NCBI RefSeq assembly: GCF_003788635.1
Contig: NZ_AYKH01000040.1
Coordinates: 62,001 to 126,000, forward strand
Direction of reading: 5' to 3'
Source of the DNA: Salinisphaera orenii subsp. orenii MK-B5
GTDB taxonomy: Bacteria; Pseudomonadota; Gammaproteobacteria; Nevskiales; Salinisphaeraceae
Length of the DNA stretch: 64,000 bases
The position numbers were made by a program, and so were the translations under genes. The notes under the pieces were generated by a model. That model did no database searches. It was given only the letters and a program-made list of their open reading frames with translations, and was not told the DNA's origin. Below, piece after piece: positions 25,481-34,873 of this stretch. Within the stretch, counting starts at the first letter, position 1, and each line of letters begins with the position of its first letter.

Positions 25481-25501
25481 GCCGCGGCTGAACGCCGCGG
25501 C
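25481..25501 (+). terminator. Possible terminator after the Tm-1-like operon
   Basis: GCCGCGGC repeats as its own inverse around TGAAC, ten bases after the SRPBCC stop codon. No clear T-run follows, so termination efficiency is doubtful. Confidence 0.4.
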
Positions 25502-25673
25502 CGTCTCCCGTACGGCCGAATCGGGCCCCGCATCGGTCCGGTTTCGATCAGGCCGGGCGTCGCGGTCGCGGGCCGCGGCGAGTACGCCACGCGGCCATTC
25601 GCATCACCGTGCCGGCGGTTCACGTTTGGCGGCGAGCGGACTGAAGCCAAGTCCATGGGCCCGGCCCGGTCGA

Positions 25674-26840
25674 TCAGGCCGACGCGGCCCGCGCCTGGCT
25701 TCGTGCGGCGATCGTCATGCACGCGCCGGCGATCACGGCCAGCAATACACAGACGATGAGCACCACGGTCCAGCCCAGCGCACCGTAGAGCCAGACCATC
25801 GCGCTGGAGCCGAGGGTGCCGCCGGCGAAGACCGCGGCCACGAACAGCGCGTTCACCGTCCCCGACTGGCTGCGCGCGAAATGCGCGTTGAGCATCACGA
25901 TCTGGGTCGCCTGCTGGAAGACCATGCCGGCGCACATCAGCACCACGCCGATCGCCAGCGCCGCGAACGCGCCGTGGATGACCCCGGCCAGCCCGAGCGT
26001 GAACAGCGCGCCGGCAGCCAGCGTCGCCCGGGGCAGGCCGCGGCTGATGCGGGTGATCGCGGGCGCGCCGAGCGACGTGACGATACCCACCGCATAGCCG
26101 CCGTAGACGACCGCGAGCATCAGCGTGCCGCCGCGTTCGTAGCCCACTTCGAAGGGCAGACAGGTCAGTATCGTTGTCAGCACGGCGAAGGCCAGCGCCA
26201 GTCCCGGATAAGACAGGGTCACCGGGTCCATCCAGGACCGCGGCGTGGCCGGCGCCGGGGCGTTGCCCGTGCCCGCGGGCGCCAGTTCGTCGGTGACCAC
26301 CGGCGGTCGGCGCAGCAGCGCCACCGAGGCGAGCAGCAGCGCGGCGATGGTCAGGCTGCCGAGCTGCCAGTGCGCCAGCGCGATCGAGGCCACCGCCAGC
26401 AGCCGGCCGGCCACGCCCCCGACGATGGTGCCGGCGGTGTAGAAGGCGAGGTCGCGCGCCCGGTTGTCGGAGTCGCGCAGATTCGAGGCGCCGGTGATCA
26501 CGGCCGGGATCAGCAGCGGCAGGAGCAGCACCTGCAGCCCGCGCAGCGCGAACCAGAGGCCGGGCGAACTCGCGAATGCCTGGGCGGCGAACAGGGCCGC
26601 CAACAGCACTTCCGTGACGATCACGATCCGCATCGCCCGTGCGACGGTGATCAGGCGCCCGAACAGCAGCGGCCCGGAGGTCAGCACGATGAAGGCCAGC
26701 GTCATCGGCATCGCGCCCCAGAACGGCGTCGTGTCGAAGGCCTGTTCGAGGCGCGCGGCCAGCGGCTGCGGATAGTAGATGCAGGCGGCTGCCGCGGCTC
26801 CGGCCGCGCCGAGCTTGAGGGCGTCGCGAAAAGCGGTCAT
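25674..26840 (-). CDS. MFS transporter
   Basis: The 388-residue protein has about twelve hydrophobic helices with a short central hydrophilic loop (about 200-222, VVTDELAPAGTGNAPAPATP). The pattern is that of major facilitator permeases. AACIYYPQPLAARLEQAF near the N terminus is the pattern of the arabinose-efflux-like DHA branch. It ends with AARSQARAASA. The start at 26840 gives a normal cytoplasmic N terminus. Substrate is unknown. It converges with the Tm-1-like operon. Confidence 0.85.
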   Translation of the reverse strand: MTAFRDALKLGAAGAAAAACIYYPQPLAARLEQAFDTTPFWGAMPMTLAFIVLTSGPLLFGRLITVARAMRIVIVTEVLLAALFAAQAFASSPGLWFALRGLQVLLLPLLIPAVITGASNLRDSDNRARDLAFYTAGTIVGGVAGRLLAVASIALAHWQLGSLTIAALLLASVALLRRPPVVTDELAPAGTGNAPAPATPRSWMDPVTLSYPGLALAFAVLTTILTCLPFEVGYERGGTLMLAVVYGGYAVGIVTSLGAPAITRISRGLPRATLAAGALFTLGLAGVIHGAFAALAIGVVLMCAGMVFQQATQIVMLNAHFARSQSGTVNALFVAAVFAGGTLGSSAMVWLYGALGWTVVLIVCVLLAVIAGACMTIAARSQARAASA

Positions 26841-27065
26841 GGCGCATCGGTTAGGGAGGCGGCTGGCTCCACGAGGCCGGAATCCGCCGCCGATGGCAAG
26901 CCCCGCGCCGAATGCGCGGGACGGATGACGGCGCGTGGCCGGCCGTGCGCGCGGCTTGGCCGGCAGCGACGCCACCACGGCACTTCCGGGCGCGCGCCGG
27001 GTCCAAGCCGGAGACGAAACGCCGGACCGTCGGGCCCGCGCGGCACCGCAACGGAGTGACGAGTC

Positions 27066-28241
27066 ATGACACATCCCGCGATTACGCCTGGGTCGCGCCC
27101 CCTGCAACGGCTGGCCGCGGCATGCGTGTTCTGCCTGGCCGCCGGCGCTGCGAGCGCCGCTGCCGCCTTCGAGATCCGCGGCAGCGAGGGCACCCGGCTC
27201 GAGGCCCGCGAGATCGCGACGTTCGACGGCCCCTGGGCGATGACGTTTCTCCCGGACGCGTCGATGCTCGTCACCGAGCAGCGTGGGCGGCTGCTGCATG
27301 TGAGCCCGGCCGGCGAGACGACGCCGGTCGGCAACGTGCCCGAGGTGGCCTACGGTGGCCAGGGCGGCCTCGGGGATGTCGTCGCCGATCCGGACTTTGC
27401 GGATAACGGCCTCGTTTATCTGTCCCATGCCCGCATGGGCGCGGACGGCGACACCCGCGGCGGCGTGGTCGTGCGGGCGCGGCTGGACGTCTCGGGCGAG
27501 GCGCCGGTGCTGCGCGAGGTCACCGAGCTCTGGCGCCAGCAGCCGTTCGTCTCCGGCAGCGGTCATTTCTCGCACCGCCTCGCCTTCGGTCCGACGGACA
27601 CCCCGCAGGCCGGGTATCTGTTCATCACCTCCGGCGACCGCCAGAAACAGACGCCGGCCCAGGCCATGGACGGCAATCTGGGCAAGGTCGTCCGGCTGAA
27701 CACCGACGGCAGCGTGCCCGAGGACAACCCCTTCGCCGAGGCGGGCGGCGTCGCGGAACAGTTCTACAGCATCGGCCACCGCAATCTGCTGGGCATCGAC
27801 TTCGACGCCGACGGCGGGCTCTGGGCGCACGAGATGGGGCCGGCCCACGGCGACGAACTCAACCGCGTGGTCGCCGGCGGCAACTACGGCTGGCCCGAGG
27901 TCTCCGAGGGCGACCACTACAGCGGCCGGTCCATCCCGGTCCACGACACCCGCGATGCCTTCGAGCCGCCGGCGGTGGCCTGGGTGCCGTCGATCGGCCC
28001 CGCGGGTCTGACCATCTACGACGGCGGGACCTTCTCCGACTGGCAGGGCGACGCCCTGATCGGCGGCCTCGTGGCCGAGGCCCTCGTGCGCGTGGCACTC
28101 GACGGCGCCGAGGCCCGCGAGGTCGAGCGCTACGAATGGGGCGAGCGCGTGCGCGAGGTCGAGCAGGGGCCCGACGGCGCGATCTGGGTGCTGGAGGACG
28201 GCGCCGGCGGTCGTCTGCTCCGGCTGATGCCGGCCGCCTGA
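27066..28241 (+). CDS. PQQ-dependent soluble aldose dehydrogenase family protein
   Basis: The 391-residue periplasmic protein has a signal peptide (about 1-33, ending AAGAASA) and the six-bladed propeller of glucose/sorbosone dehydrogenases. Visible PQQ- and Ca2+-site motifs are [33 protein letters not shown] and [12 protein letters not shown] with [17 protein letters not shown]. Such enzymes oxidise aldoses in the periplasm with PQQ and pass electrons to the respiratory chain. It resembles E. coli YliI in size. It is monocistronic. Confidence 0.9.
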   Translation: MTHPAITPGSRPLQRLAAACVFCLAAGAASAAAAFEIRGSEGTRLEAREIATFDGPWAMTFLPDASMLVTEQRGRLLHVSPAGETTPVGNVPEVAYGGQGGLGDVVADPDFADNGLVYLSHARMGADGDTRGGVVVRARLDVSGEAPVLREVTELWRQQPFVSGSGHFSHRLAFGPTDTPQAGYLFITSGDRQKQTPAQAMDGNLGKVVRLNTDGSVPEDNPFAEAGGVAEQFYSIGHRNLLGIDFDADGGLWAHEMGPAHGDELNRVVAGGNYGWPEVSEGDHYSGRSIPVHDTRDAFEPPAVAWVPSIGPAGLTIYDGGTFSDWQGDALIGGLVAEALVRVALDGAEAREVERYEWGERVREVEQGPDGAIWVLEDGAGGRLLRLMPAA

Positions 28242-28728
28242 GGGCGTTGGCATCGACGGGGTGCGTCAGGCGGGTCGGGATCGAGGCGATCGTTTTCGTG
28301 CCGCGCCCGGTCCGGTCGCCCGCGCCGGCCCGGCGGTTCCGGTTGGCCCGCTCCAGCTGGAGCCGTGCGAAGACGACGGGCTCCGCGCCAATCGTTTATG
28401 CCCGCGCCGCGCTCTCGTGTCCGCTTGGCCGAGTCGCATCCCGGCCGCGGATGCTTGAGCAGCGCCGGGCGGTTTTTCGGTCCACGCGGGATGACAACGG
28501 GCCGCGATCGTCAGGGTCGCGGTCCTCGCCGGAGAGAATCGCCGCCGGCGGCGGACTGTCGCTCGAACGATCCCGGTCGGCCCAGATCGGCGGTCGCGAT
28601 CGTCGGCTGCCGCTTCAAGGCCTCGGGCGATGCAGCGCCAGCGCGTCGCGCGACCGGCGCGCACCTCTGTAGACTACAGACTCCGGCGCCCCACGGCGCC
28701 GAAGCCCATACACCGGCCGGAATCGTCC
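28242..28728. other. Intergenic stretch without a recognisable gene
   Basis: The 487 bases between the sugar dehydrogenase and yghU show no supported coding sequence on either strand. The last 60 bases contain a small hairpin (GGCGCCCCACGGCGCC) just before the yghU start region. The rest is featureless G+C-rich DNA. Confidence 0.5.
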
Positions 28729-29601
28729 ATGACCGAAGAAAGCGCCTACACCCCGCCCGCCGTCTGGACCTGGAACAAGGACAGCGGCGGCAAGTTCGCC
28801 AGCATCAACCGCCCGGTCGCCGGGCCGACACACGACGCCACGCTGCCCGTCGGCGACCATCGCTTCCAGCTCTATTCGCTGGCCACGCCCAACGGCGTCA
28901 AGGCCACGGTGATGTTCGAGGAGCTGCTGGAGGCCGGCCACGCCGGGGCCGAATATGACGCCTGGCCCATCCGCATTCAGGACGGCGAGCAGTTCTCCAG
29001 CGGATACGTGGCCATCAATCCGAACTCCAAGATTCCGGTGATGGTCGACCACGGCCACGCCGAGCCGCGGCGGGTGTTCGAGTCCGGTTCCATCCTCGTC
29101 CATCTCGCCGAGACTTTCGGCGCCTTTCTGCCCGCCGACGGGCCGATGCGCACCGAAGCCATGAACTGGCTGTTCTGGCAGATGGGCAGCGCGCCCTATC
29201 TGGGCGGCGGTTTCGGGCACTTCTACGCCTACGCCCCGGAGAAGATGGAATACCCCATCGATCGTTTCACCATGGAGGTCAAGCGCCAGCTCGACGTCCT
29301 CGACCGCCGTCTGGCCGACAGCGAATATCTAGCCGGCAGCGACTACACCATCGCCGATATCGCCACCTGGCCCTGGTACGGCGCGCTCGCACTCGGCCGG
29401 CTCTATGACGCCGGCGAATTCCTGCAGGTGCAGGAATACACCCACGTGCAGCGCTGGGCGCAGGCGATCGATGCGCGGCCGGCGGTGCGGCGCGGGCGCA
29501 TGATCAACCGTCTCTGGGGCGACCCGGCGGAACAGCTGCCCGAGCGCCACGACGCCAGCGACTTCGAGCGGCGCACCGCGGACAAGCTCGACGCGGACTG
29601 A
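28729..29601 (+). CDS. yghU: Glutathione-dependent disulfide-bond oxidoreductase, YghU-like
   Basis: The 290-residue protein matches the Nu-class GST YghU. The long N-terminal extension (YTPPAVWTWNKDSGGKFASI, NRPVAGPT) precedes a thioredoxin domain with LYSLATPNGVKATVMFEEL and NPNSKIP, then a helical domain with GHFYAYAPEKMEYPIDRF. E. coli YghU binds two glutathiones and reduces disulfides. The ATG at 28729 was chosen because the family begins right there. Candidate ribosome site is weak. It is monocistronic. Confidence 0.92.
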   Translation: MTEESAYTPPAVWTWNKDSGGKFASINRPVAGPTHDATLPVGDHRFQLYSLATPNGVKATVMFEELLEAGHAGAEYDAWPIRIQDGEQFSSGYVAINPNSKIPVMVDHGHAEPRRVFESGSILVHLAETFGAFLPADGPMRTEAMNWLFWQMGSAPYLGGGFGHFYAYAPEKMEYPIDRFTMEVKRQLDVLDRRLADSEYLAGSDYTIADIATWPWYGALALGRLYDAGEFLQVQEYTHVQRWAQAIDARPAVRRGRMINRLWGDPAEQLPERHDASDFERRTADKLDAD

Positions 29602-29663
29602 CTGCGCCTGGATCGGCGCCTCTCGGCACGGACGGGATCGCCCTGGTCTTGCTCGAAATCCAT

Positions 29664-29705
29664 CGGCCGGCCCGGACACGATGTCTTCGGCGTCCGGGTC
29701 GGCCG
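29664..29705. terminator. Bidirectional terminator hairpin between yghU and the PEP-CTERM gene
   Basis: A 14-bp stem (CGGCCGGCCCGGAC with GTCCGGGTCGGCCG, one G-T pair) surrounds a 14-base loop, in the gap between two convergent genes. It lacks a T-run on either strand. Confidence 0.5.
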
Positions 29706-29770
29706 CCCGATGCCGGCCCGGCGGCCAACGGCGTCACGGGACTCGTCCCCATGGCGCCGTGCCGAGGGCC

Positions 29771-30433
29771 TCAGCCCGAGGCGAGCGCCCGCCGGCGCCG
29801 CACCAGGCCGGCAAGACCGATCAGCCCGAAGCCCAGCAGGCCCGCGGCGGGCGCCGGCACCGGGCGCGTATCCTCATCAATGACCCAACGGCCGGTGCCG
29901 GCGAAGCAGGGGTCGACGGAGTTGCCGGTGCACGGTCCGGTGCCGAAGTAGTCGCTGTTGAAGTCGGTTACCCGCCAGTCCGCTCCCTGACCATTCGAAC
30001 GCACATTCTCCGCCGTATCGAATATGAACAGGCTGCCGTCGAGAAGGCCGTCGTCGCGAAACTGCAGATTCGCCTGAAGCGTCTTGGCGTCGATCACGAA
30101 GCGTGTGTTTCGCGGCGATGCATACGCGCTCAAAATCGCCGGGGTCCGGCCCGCATCGACGTTGATTTCCGCACTGATGATCGGGCTGTCGGGGTAAGGG
30201 TCGTCCACGGTGCCGGTGAACGGTTCGCCCGCGCCGCCCGGCGTATAGTTCCGGTTCAGGCTGCCCGAACGATAGGCCGCATCGGTGACGACGATCTGGC
30301 CGCCCGTGGCCTGCACGTAGGAGCCGCCCGTGCCGGCGTCGGCCTCGAAGTTGTAGACCACGTTCGCGTGCGCGCCCTGAGTCACGCAGAGTCCGACGAG
30401 TGCGGCCGCGGTCGCGCCTATGCCTTTATGCAT
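29771..30433 (-). CDS. Exported protein with a PEP-CTERM-like sorting tail
   Basis: The 220-residue product has a signal peptide (about 1-23, ending QGAHA). A C-terminal tripartite sorting signal follows: VPAPAAG, a hydrophobic LLGFGLIGLAGL and RRRRALASG. In between is a beta-rich domain of about 165 residues with a Cys pair (CTGNSVDPC). PEP-CTERM proteins are processed by exosortase and released or anchored in exopolysaccharide-producing bacteria. AAGGACAGG precedes the ATG at 30433. No exosortase is in the window. Function is otherwise unknown. Confidence 0.8.
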   Translation of the reverse strand: MHKGIGATAAALVGLCVTQGAHANVVYNFEADAGTGGSYVQATGGQIVVTDAAYRSGSLNRNYTPGGAGEPFTGTVDDPYPDSPIISAEINVDAGRTPAILSAYASPRNTRFVIDAKTLQANLQFRDDGLLDGSLFIFDTAENVRSNGQGADWRVTDFNSDYFGTGPCTGNSVDPCFAGTGRWVIDEDTRPVPAPAAGLLGFGLIGLAGLVRRRRALASG

Positions 30434-31034
30434 TCCCTGTCCTTGTAGTACTGGTCGAGGTCGCTTTTTCGCAAGGCGCGTTCCAGCCGCGGCAGGACGC
30501 GCCGGGGCCGGCTTCGGGCCGGCACCGCTCATCGTGGATGTAAGGTGAGCCGACACCTATGCGGGGCGTCGCGGTGGCGCCTGCGCGCGGTCCGTGGTGG
30601 CCTCGGCACGAGCCCGGGCCGCATGGCAGGCATGACACAAGAAGGACGTCTGGGTCGTATCGTGAACCGGCTGCAGACCCGGCGGGATCGGCCGTGGAGT
30701 GTTGGTACAGGCTGGTGTCAGCTCTGATGGCGTGCGATCGAGTTTGAAGCCGCGATCGCTTGTTTCAGAGGCCCAAAGCCGGTTGTCTACGTGGCGCAAT
30801 GCCTGCCGCGGATGTGCCGTTCGCCGTCGTGCGATCGGCATCGTCGAACGCCGCGGGGCTCGCCGGCGGAGCAGAGGAACGGGCGGTCAGGCCCGAGCCG
30901 GACGTCCGACCCGAGCGACAGCCGGTGGATGCAGGTCGAACGCGCGTTGTTCGGCTCGTCGACGCGTAGCGTGACGGGTTGGGTTTCGGCGTCCGGTCCG
31001 ATCGGCGACTGCCGCCGTGCGCCCGAGGGCCGGG
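30434..31034. other. 600-base gap without a recognisable gene
   Basis: The space upstream of the PEP-CTERM gene has a hairpin (GCCGGC-N5-GCCGGC near 30511-30527), two short frames with no family resemblance and no MITE blocks. I see nothing that can be called a gene. Confidence 0.5.
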
Positions 31035-31502
31035 TCAGTCGTCGCTACGCGGATCGTCGGCCGGATCGAGATATTCGATCTCGAAGGGGCCGACGGCCGT
31101 GAGCTGCAACACGGCCGGCTCGTCGAGCGTCCACACCTTGTGCGCGGTATTTTTCGGCAGATGAATGAAATCGCCAGGGGCCAGGTCGGTGGGCGCCTCA
31201 TCCATCTTCGTCTCGTGCTTCGCCGCGCCCGAGATCAGCGTCAAATTCTCGGTCATCGGATGGGTGTGCCAGGCCACTTTGAAGTCCGCCGGAAAGCGAA
31301 AGCGCACCACGAACGGTCCTTCGGCTCCGGGGTCGCCGGCCAGCACCTTCATCTGCGCGCCCTCGGGCAGCGAGCCCGGCCCGCTTTGCCATTCGATCCC
31401 GTCGGCGTCGGTGATCCGGAATTCGGACCCGGCGAGAGCGGGCGTTGCGGCGAGCATCGCGATGCCCAAGGCGAGGCAGACGGATCGGATAATGGAACGC
31501 AT
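31035..31502 (-). CDS. Exported single-domain cupin protein
   Basis: The 155-residue protein has a signal peptide (about 1-24, ending TPALA) and one cupin barrel with the metal-binding motif HTHPMTENLTLISG, a later acidic position and FIHLPKNTAHKVWTL. Small periplasmic cupins of this kind bind a divalent metal. Their activity is usually unknown. The ATG at 31502 has AGGAGAT eight bases before it. Confidence 0.85.
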   Translation of the reverse strand: MRSIIRSVCLALGIAMLAATPALAGSEFRITDADGIEWQSGPGSLPEGAQMKVLAGDPGAEGPFVVRFRFPADFKVAWHTHPMTENLTLISGAAKHETKMDEAPTDLAPGDFIHLPKNTAHKVWTLDEPAVLQLTAVGPFEIEYLDPADDPRSDD

Positions 31503-31917
31503 GGTCGTGATCTCCTCGTGTACTTTCGTTCTTGTTGCCGCCGCTGCAGTGGGGCGACGGTCCATTGTCGTCTTGGAGACGAGCGTAATCGAAGTAACCG
31601 TAGCGGATCACGAGGCATGCTGGCCAGGGGCAGGCTGCAGAGGTATGTCGCGCTGGCCCCTGGAATATTATCCCGAGGAGATTCGATCGCCGTACGCCTG
31701 GAGCGCCGTGTGGCGGCAGGGCGCGGCGGCTGCGATGGCAAGCGTGTCGTGAGGGCAATGGCGAGATCGAGATCCGGTGGCCCGGTTCTGTGGATGGCCT
31801 CGTCGCGGTGGGGATCGAGTGGGTGGCCGCCTCGCATCGGTAACGGCGACCGGCCCATGGGCTGTGATCGTTGCGGCCCAGGTTCGCCCAGCCGCGCGCC
31901 GCAGCGATTGCGGCTCT
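31503..31917. other. Intergenic stretch with a long-loop hairpin
   Basis: The 415 bases between the cupin start and the rluE stop hold no recognisable gene. CCAGGGGC (31624-31631) and GCCCCTGG (31656-31663) can pair around 24 bases, followed by the A+T-rich AATATTA, which may be part of the cupin promoter region. Confidence 0.45.
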
Positions 31918-32556
31918 CTATCGGAATGCCTCGGGCGGCAGCTCGCGCCAGGCCCCGGGCGCCAGCGACCCGAGTTCCCACTGGCCGATGCGCACGCGCA
32001 CGAGCCGCAGGGTGGGTGCGCCGACGGCCGCGGTCATGCGCCGGACCTGGCGGTTGCGGCCCTCTCGGATCGTGATCTCCAGCCACGTGGTCGGCACGTT
32101 CCGGCGATAGCGGATCGGCGGTTCGCGCGGCCAGAGCGCCGGCTCGGCGATCACGGCCACCTCGGCGGGGCGGGTCGGTCCGTCCTTGAGGCCGGGCCCG
32201 GCGCTCAGGGCCTCGAGCTGCTCGGCGCCGGGCGCGCCGTCGACCTGGGCCCAATAGGTCTTGGGCAGCTTGTGTTTCGGATCGGTGATGCGCGACTGCA
32301 GCCGGCCGTCGTTGCTGAGCAGCAGCAGGCCCTCGCTGTCGCGGTCGAGTCGACCGGCGGGGTAGACGCCGGGCACGTCGATATAGTCCTTGAGCGTGGT
32401 GCGCCCGTCGGCATCGCTGAACTGGGTGAGCACCCCGGCCGGCTTGTTGAAGGCGATCAGCCGCGGCGCGGCCGGCGGCGGTGTCGGCTTTCGACGGGGC
32501 GCGGGCCGGCCGCCCGGGCGCCGGCGGCGGGACGACTTGCGCGGCGATCGGCTCAT
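31918..32556 (-). CDS. rluE: 23S rRNA pseudouridine synthase, RluE-like
   Basis: The 212-residue protein is a RsuA/RluB/RluE/RluF-type synthase. The catalytic Asp is Asp71 in [19 protein letters not shown]. The Arg-rich [16 protein letters not shown] occurs near the end. There is no N-terminal S4 domain, only a basic tail of 30 residues, which fits RluE (modifying U2457 of 23S rRNA in E. coli) rather than RluB or RsuA. MITE copy D ends 40 bases upstream of its start and may contribute to its promoter. Confidence 0.87.
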   Translation of the reverse strand: MSRSPRKSSRRRRPGGRPAPRRKPTPPPAAPRLIAFNKPAGVLTQFSDADGRTTLKDYIDVPGVYPAGRLDRDSEGLLLLSNDGRLQSRITDPKHKLPKTYWAQVDGAPGAEQLEALSAGPGLKDGPTRPAEVAVIAEPALWPREPPIRYRRNVPTTWLEITIREGRNRQVRRMTAAVGAPTLRLVRVRIGQWELGSLAPGAWRELPPEAFR

Positions 32557-32596
32557 GGGGCGGCGCGGTATCGAAACGATGGGTGAACCGCATTCT

Positions 32597-32789
32597 AGGG
32601 ACGGTCAGCATTTCATGCGAGCCCGCACCACAGCGCTTGGCGCTTCGGGTTGGACCGCCCGTGAACAATCGCCCCGGGGTGCGCTGCGGTATGGGTCGTA
32701 TTGATCCTGGCGGGTCACGACTGGCGACTCGCGCCTTGCCGCACACGGCGTGCGATCTTCAGCGCGGTGTGCGCATGAAGTCGGGCCCT
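32597..32789 (-). repeat. MITE-like element, copy D (internally deleted, inverted)
   Basis: This 193-bp copy lies in the opposite orientation to copies A-C. Read on the minus strand it contains CCGTGTGCGGCAAGGCGCGA, GGGCGGTCCAACCCGAAGCG and GCGCTGTGGTGCGG. It then jumps to the terminal part, missing about 85 bp found in copies A-C. Its ends read TAGGGACGGTCAGC (at 32596) and a poor AGGGCCCGACTTCATG (at 32789). It lies between rluE and a LysR gene. Confidence 0.65.
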
Positions 32790-32818
32790 CGTACCGGCCG
32801 CACCGCGGTGCCAGTGGC

Positions 32819-33718
32819 TTACCGCACCTCCGGTGCGCCCGCGAGACGGGCCGAGGCGAGTGCGTCGAAGACGATGCGACGCGGCGTCGCCCGCGTGTCG
32901 TCGGTGGTCGGCGATTCGACGAGGACGGCCGTGCAGTCGGCCAGCGCCGGCAGGCCGTCGCGGGGCGTGAGCTCGCGCATGCGCGGCGTGAGCCGGCTGC
33001 GATCGAGTATGCCGACGGCCACGCCGGCTTCCACGGCCGACTCGATGGCGGCCATGCTCGCGCTGGTGAAGGCCGGCGCCCAGGCGCGATGGGCGGCGTC
33101 GAGGGCGTTCAGGCCGAGCTGTCGGTACGGGCAGTCTGGCGGATGCAGGGCCAGGGGCAGGGGATCGCCGGCGGCCAGCACCGCGGTCGTGCCGGCGGCC
33201 CAGATCGGGCGGGTACGCCAGAGCGGCACGCCGCCCTGGGGCTCGGTTGCCGCCGTGACGGTCACGGCGATATCCAGCGCGTCCTCGTCCAGCAGGCGCC
33301 GCAGCGCGCCGCTGGATTCGGTACGGACCTGCAGACTCAGTTCCGGATGCGCACGGCGCAGTCGCGGCAGAAGATCATCCAGCAGGCGCGGCGTGTACAC
33401 CTCGGGCAGCCCGAGCCGGACCACGCCGCCGACGCGGTGCGCGGCCAGCCGGTCCACCAGATCGTCGTGGGCCGCGACCACCGCGCGCGAATCGGCCTGG
33501 AGCTGCAGACCCCGGGCGGTGGGTGTCACGCCCTGACGGCCGCGTTCGAGCAGGCGCCGGTCCAGCAGTGTTTCCAGGCGTTTGATCTGCTGGCTCACCG
33601 CGCCGAGGGTGAGATGCCGGCGTTCGGCGACCGCGCGCAGCGTGCCGAGCTCGCAGGCGAGGTGGAACGTGCGCAGGAGGTCGATATCGAGCTGACGATG
33701 GACCGCACCATTTAGCAT
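32819..33718 (-). CDS. LysR family transcriptional regulator
   Basis: The 299-residue protein has an N-terminal LysR winged helix (about 10-68, with LDIDLLRTFHLACELGTLRA and LTLGAVSQQIKRLE) and a periplasmic-binding-like effector domain (about 95-285). It diverges from the EamA transporter gene with an 87-base A+T-rich spacer. The classic LysR arrangement makes the transporter its likely target. The inducer is unknown. Confidence 0.9.
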   Translation of the reverse strand: MLNGAVHRQLDIDLLRTFHLACELGTLRAVAERRHLTLGAVSQQIKRLETLLDRRLLERGRQGVTPTARGLQLQADSRAVVAAHDDLVDRLAAHRVGGVVRLGLPEVYTPRLLDDLLPRLRRAHPELSLQVRTESSGALRRLLDEDALDIAVTVTAATEPQGGVPLWRTRPIWAAGTTAVLAAGDPLPLALHPPDCPYRQLGLNALDAAHRAWAPAFTSASMAAIESAVEAGVAVGILDRSRLTPRMRELTPRDGLPALADCTAVLVESPTTDDTRATPRRIVFDALASARLAGAPEVR

Positions 33719-33736
33719 TTCTAAAGTATAACGCGA

Positions 33737-33752
33737 ATAAATATAGATTTAT
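33737..33752. promoter_or_regulatory. A+T-rich inverted repeat in the LysR/EamA spacer
   Basis: ATAAAT-ATAG-ATTTAT lies centrally between the two divergent starts. It is a good candidate for the LysR operator overlapping both promoters. The surrounding 33720-33757 is the most A+T-rich stretch of this part. Confidence 0.5.
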
Positions 33753-33805
33753 ATTATGCGCGGGCCGGTTCAGGATCAGCGCTCGTTTCGCTGCCGGTCC
33801 GTGTC

Positions 33806-34744
33806 ATGCCCGTTCTGTCTTCTTCGCTCTTCGTCAGCATCGGCCTAGTGCTGTGTTGGAGTTCCGGTTTCATCGGCACGCAGATGGCCGCGGACGCCCG
33901 CCTCGAGTCGCTCGCCCTGTTCTGCTGGCGCTTCATCCTCGCGGCGTCCCTGTGCCTGATGCTGCTGCTCGCGCGTCGCCGCCGGCCGACCCGCGAGCCG
34001 GGCGCCGTGGCGCTGGAACTCGCCGCCGGCAGTCTCAACGTCGGTGGCTTTCTGCTGGGGGTCGTGCTCGCGATCGATCTGGGCGTGAGTGCGGGCGTGA
34101 CCGCGCTCGTCACGGCCCTGCAGCCGCTGCTCGCCGCGCTGGTTATGAGCCGGCTGCATGGCGAGCGTATCGGCGCGGTCGGTTGGCTGGGCAGCCTGCT
34201 GGCCGCGGCCGGCGTGAGCGTCGCCGTGGGCGGTGACATGCAGGGTCTGGTTGCGGCCCCGTGGTGGGCCTATCTGCTGCCGGTGCTGTCGGCGGCGAGC
34301 CTCACGGCGGGCAGTCTGCTGTCGACCTACCGGCCGGCCGGGCTCGGGCTGGTCGAACGGCTGATGTGGCAGCTGCTGGCCGCGGCCGCGCTGTTCGCGC
34401 TGGCGAGTGCGCTGCGGACCGGGCATGCACCGGCGCTGCCGCGATTCGAGCCCGATATCTGGCGCGCGATCGCGTTCCTCGTCCTGCTGTCGAGCTTCGG
34501 CGGCTACGGGTTCTATATCGCCTGCCTGCGTCAGCGCGGTGTGACCTACACGGCGGTGATGTTCTATCTCACCCCGCCCTGCACCATGCTGTGGGCGGCG
34601 CTGCAGTTCGGCGACGGCGTGGACACGGCCGGCTGGATCGGCGGCGGGCTGGCCGCGCTGGGCGTGATGCTGGCGTTGCGCGTGGTGGGACAGCGGCGCG
34701 AGGACGCCGGGCCCGGCGCGAGCGCCGATGCGGCGGCTGGCTGA
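33806..34744 (+). CDS. EamA/DMT family permease
   Basis: The 312-residue protein has ten predicted helices in two EamA repeats: LVLCWSSGFIGTQMAADARL near the start and VTYTAVMFYLTPPCTMLWAA in the second half. DMT permeases of this type usually export metabolites or amino acids. It is controlled presumably by the divergent LysR gene. The C terminus has a hydrophilic Ala/Gly/Asp tail. No strong ribosome site is visible before the ATG. Confidence 0.87.
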   Translation: MPVLSSSLFVSIGLVLCWSSGFIGTQMAADARLESLALFCWRFILAASLCLMLLLARRRRPTREPGAVALELAAGSLNVGGFLLGVVLAIDLGVSAGVTALVTALQPLLAALVMSRLHGERIGAVGWLGSLLAAAGVSVAVGGDMQGLVAAPWWAYLLPVLSAASLTAGSLLSTYRPAGLGLVERLMWQLLAAAALFALASALRTGHAPALPRFEPDIWRAIAFLVLLSSFGGYGFYIACLRQRGVTYTAVMFYLTPPCTMLWAALQFGDGVDTAGWIGGGLAALGVMLALRVVGQRREDAGPGASADAAAG

Positions 34745-34873
34745 AGCCGGCGTTCGGTTGCGCTGCGGCGTATGGCCGGACGCCGCTTCGATCATCGGTC
34801 GACGGCGGCGCCGCGGGCGGCGCCGAACACACGGCCGGGACGGGGGCGCCGCCCCAGCCGTGCAGTCGCCGTT

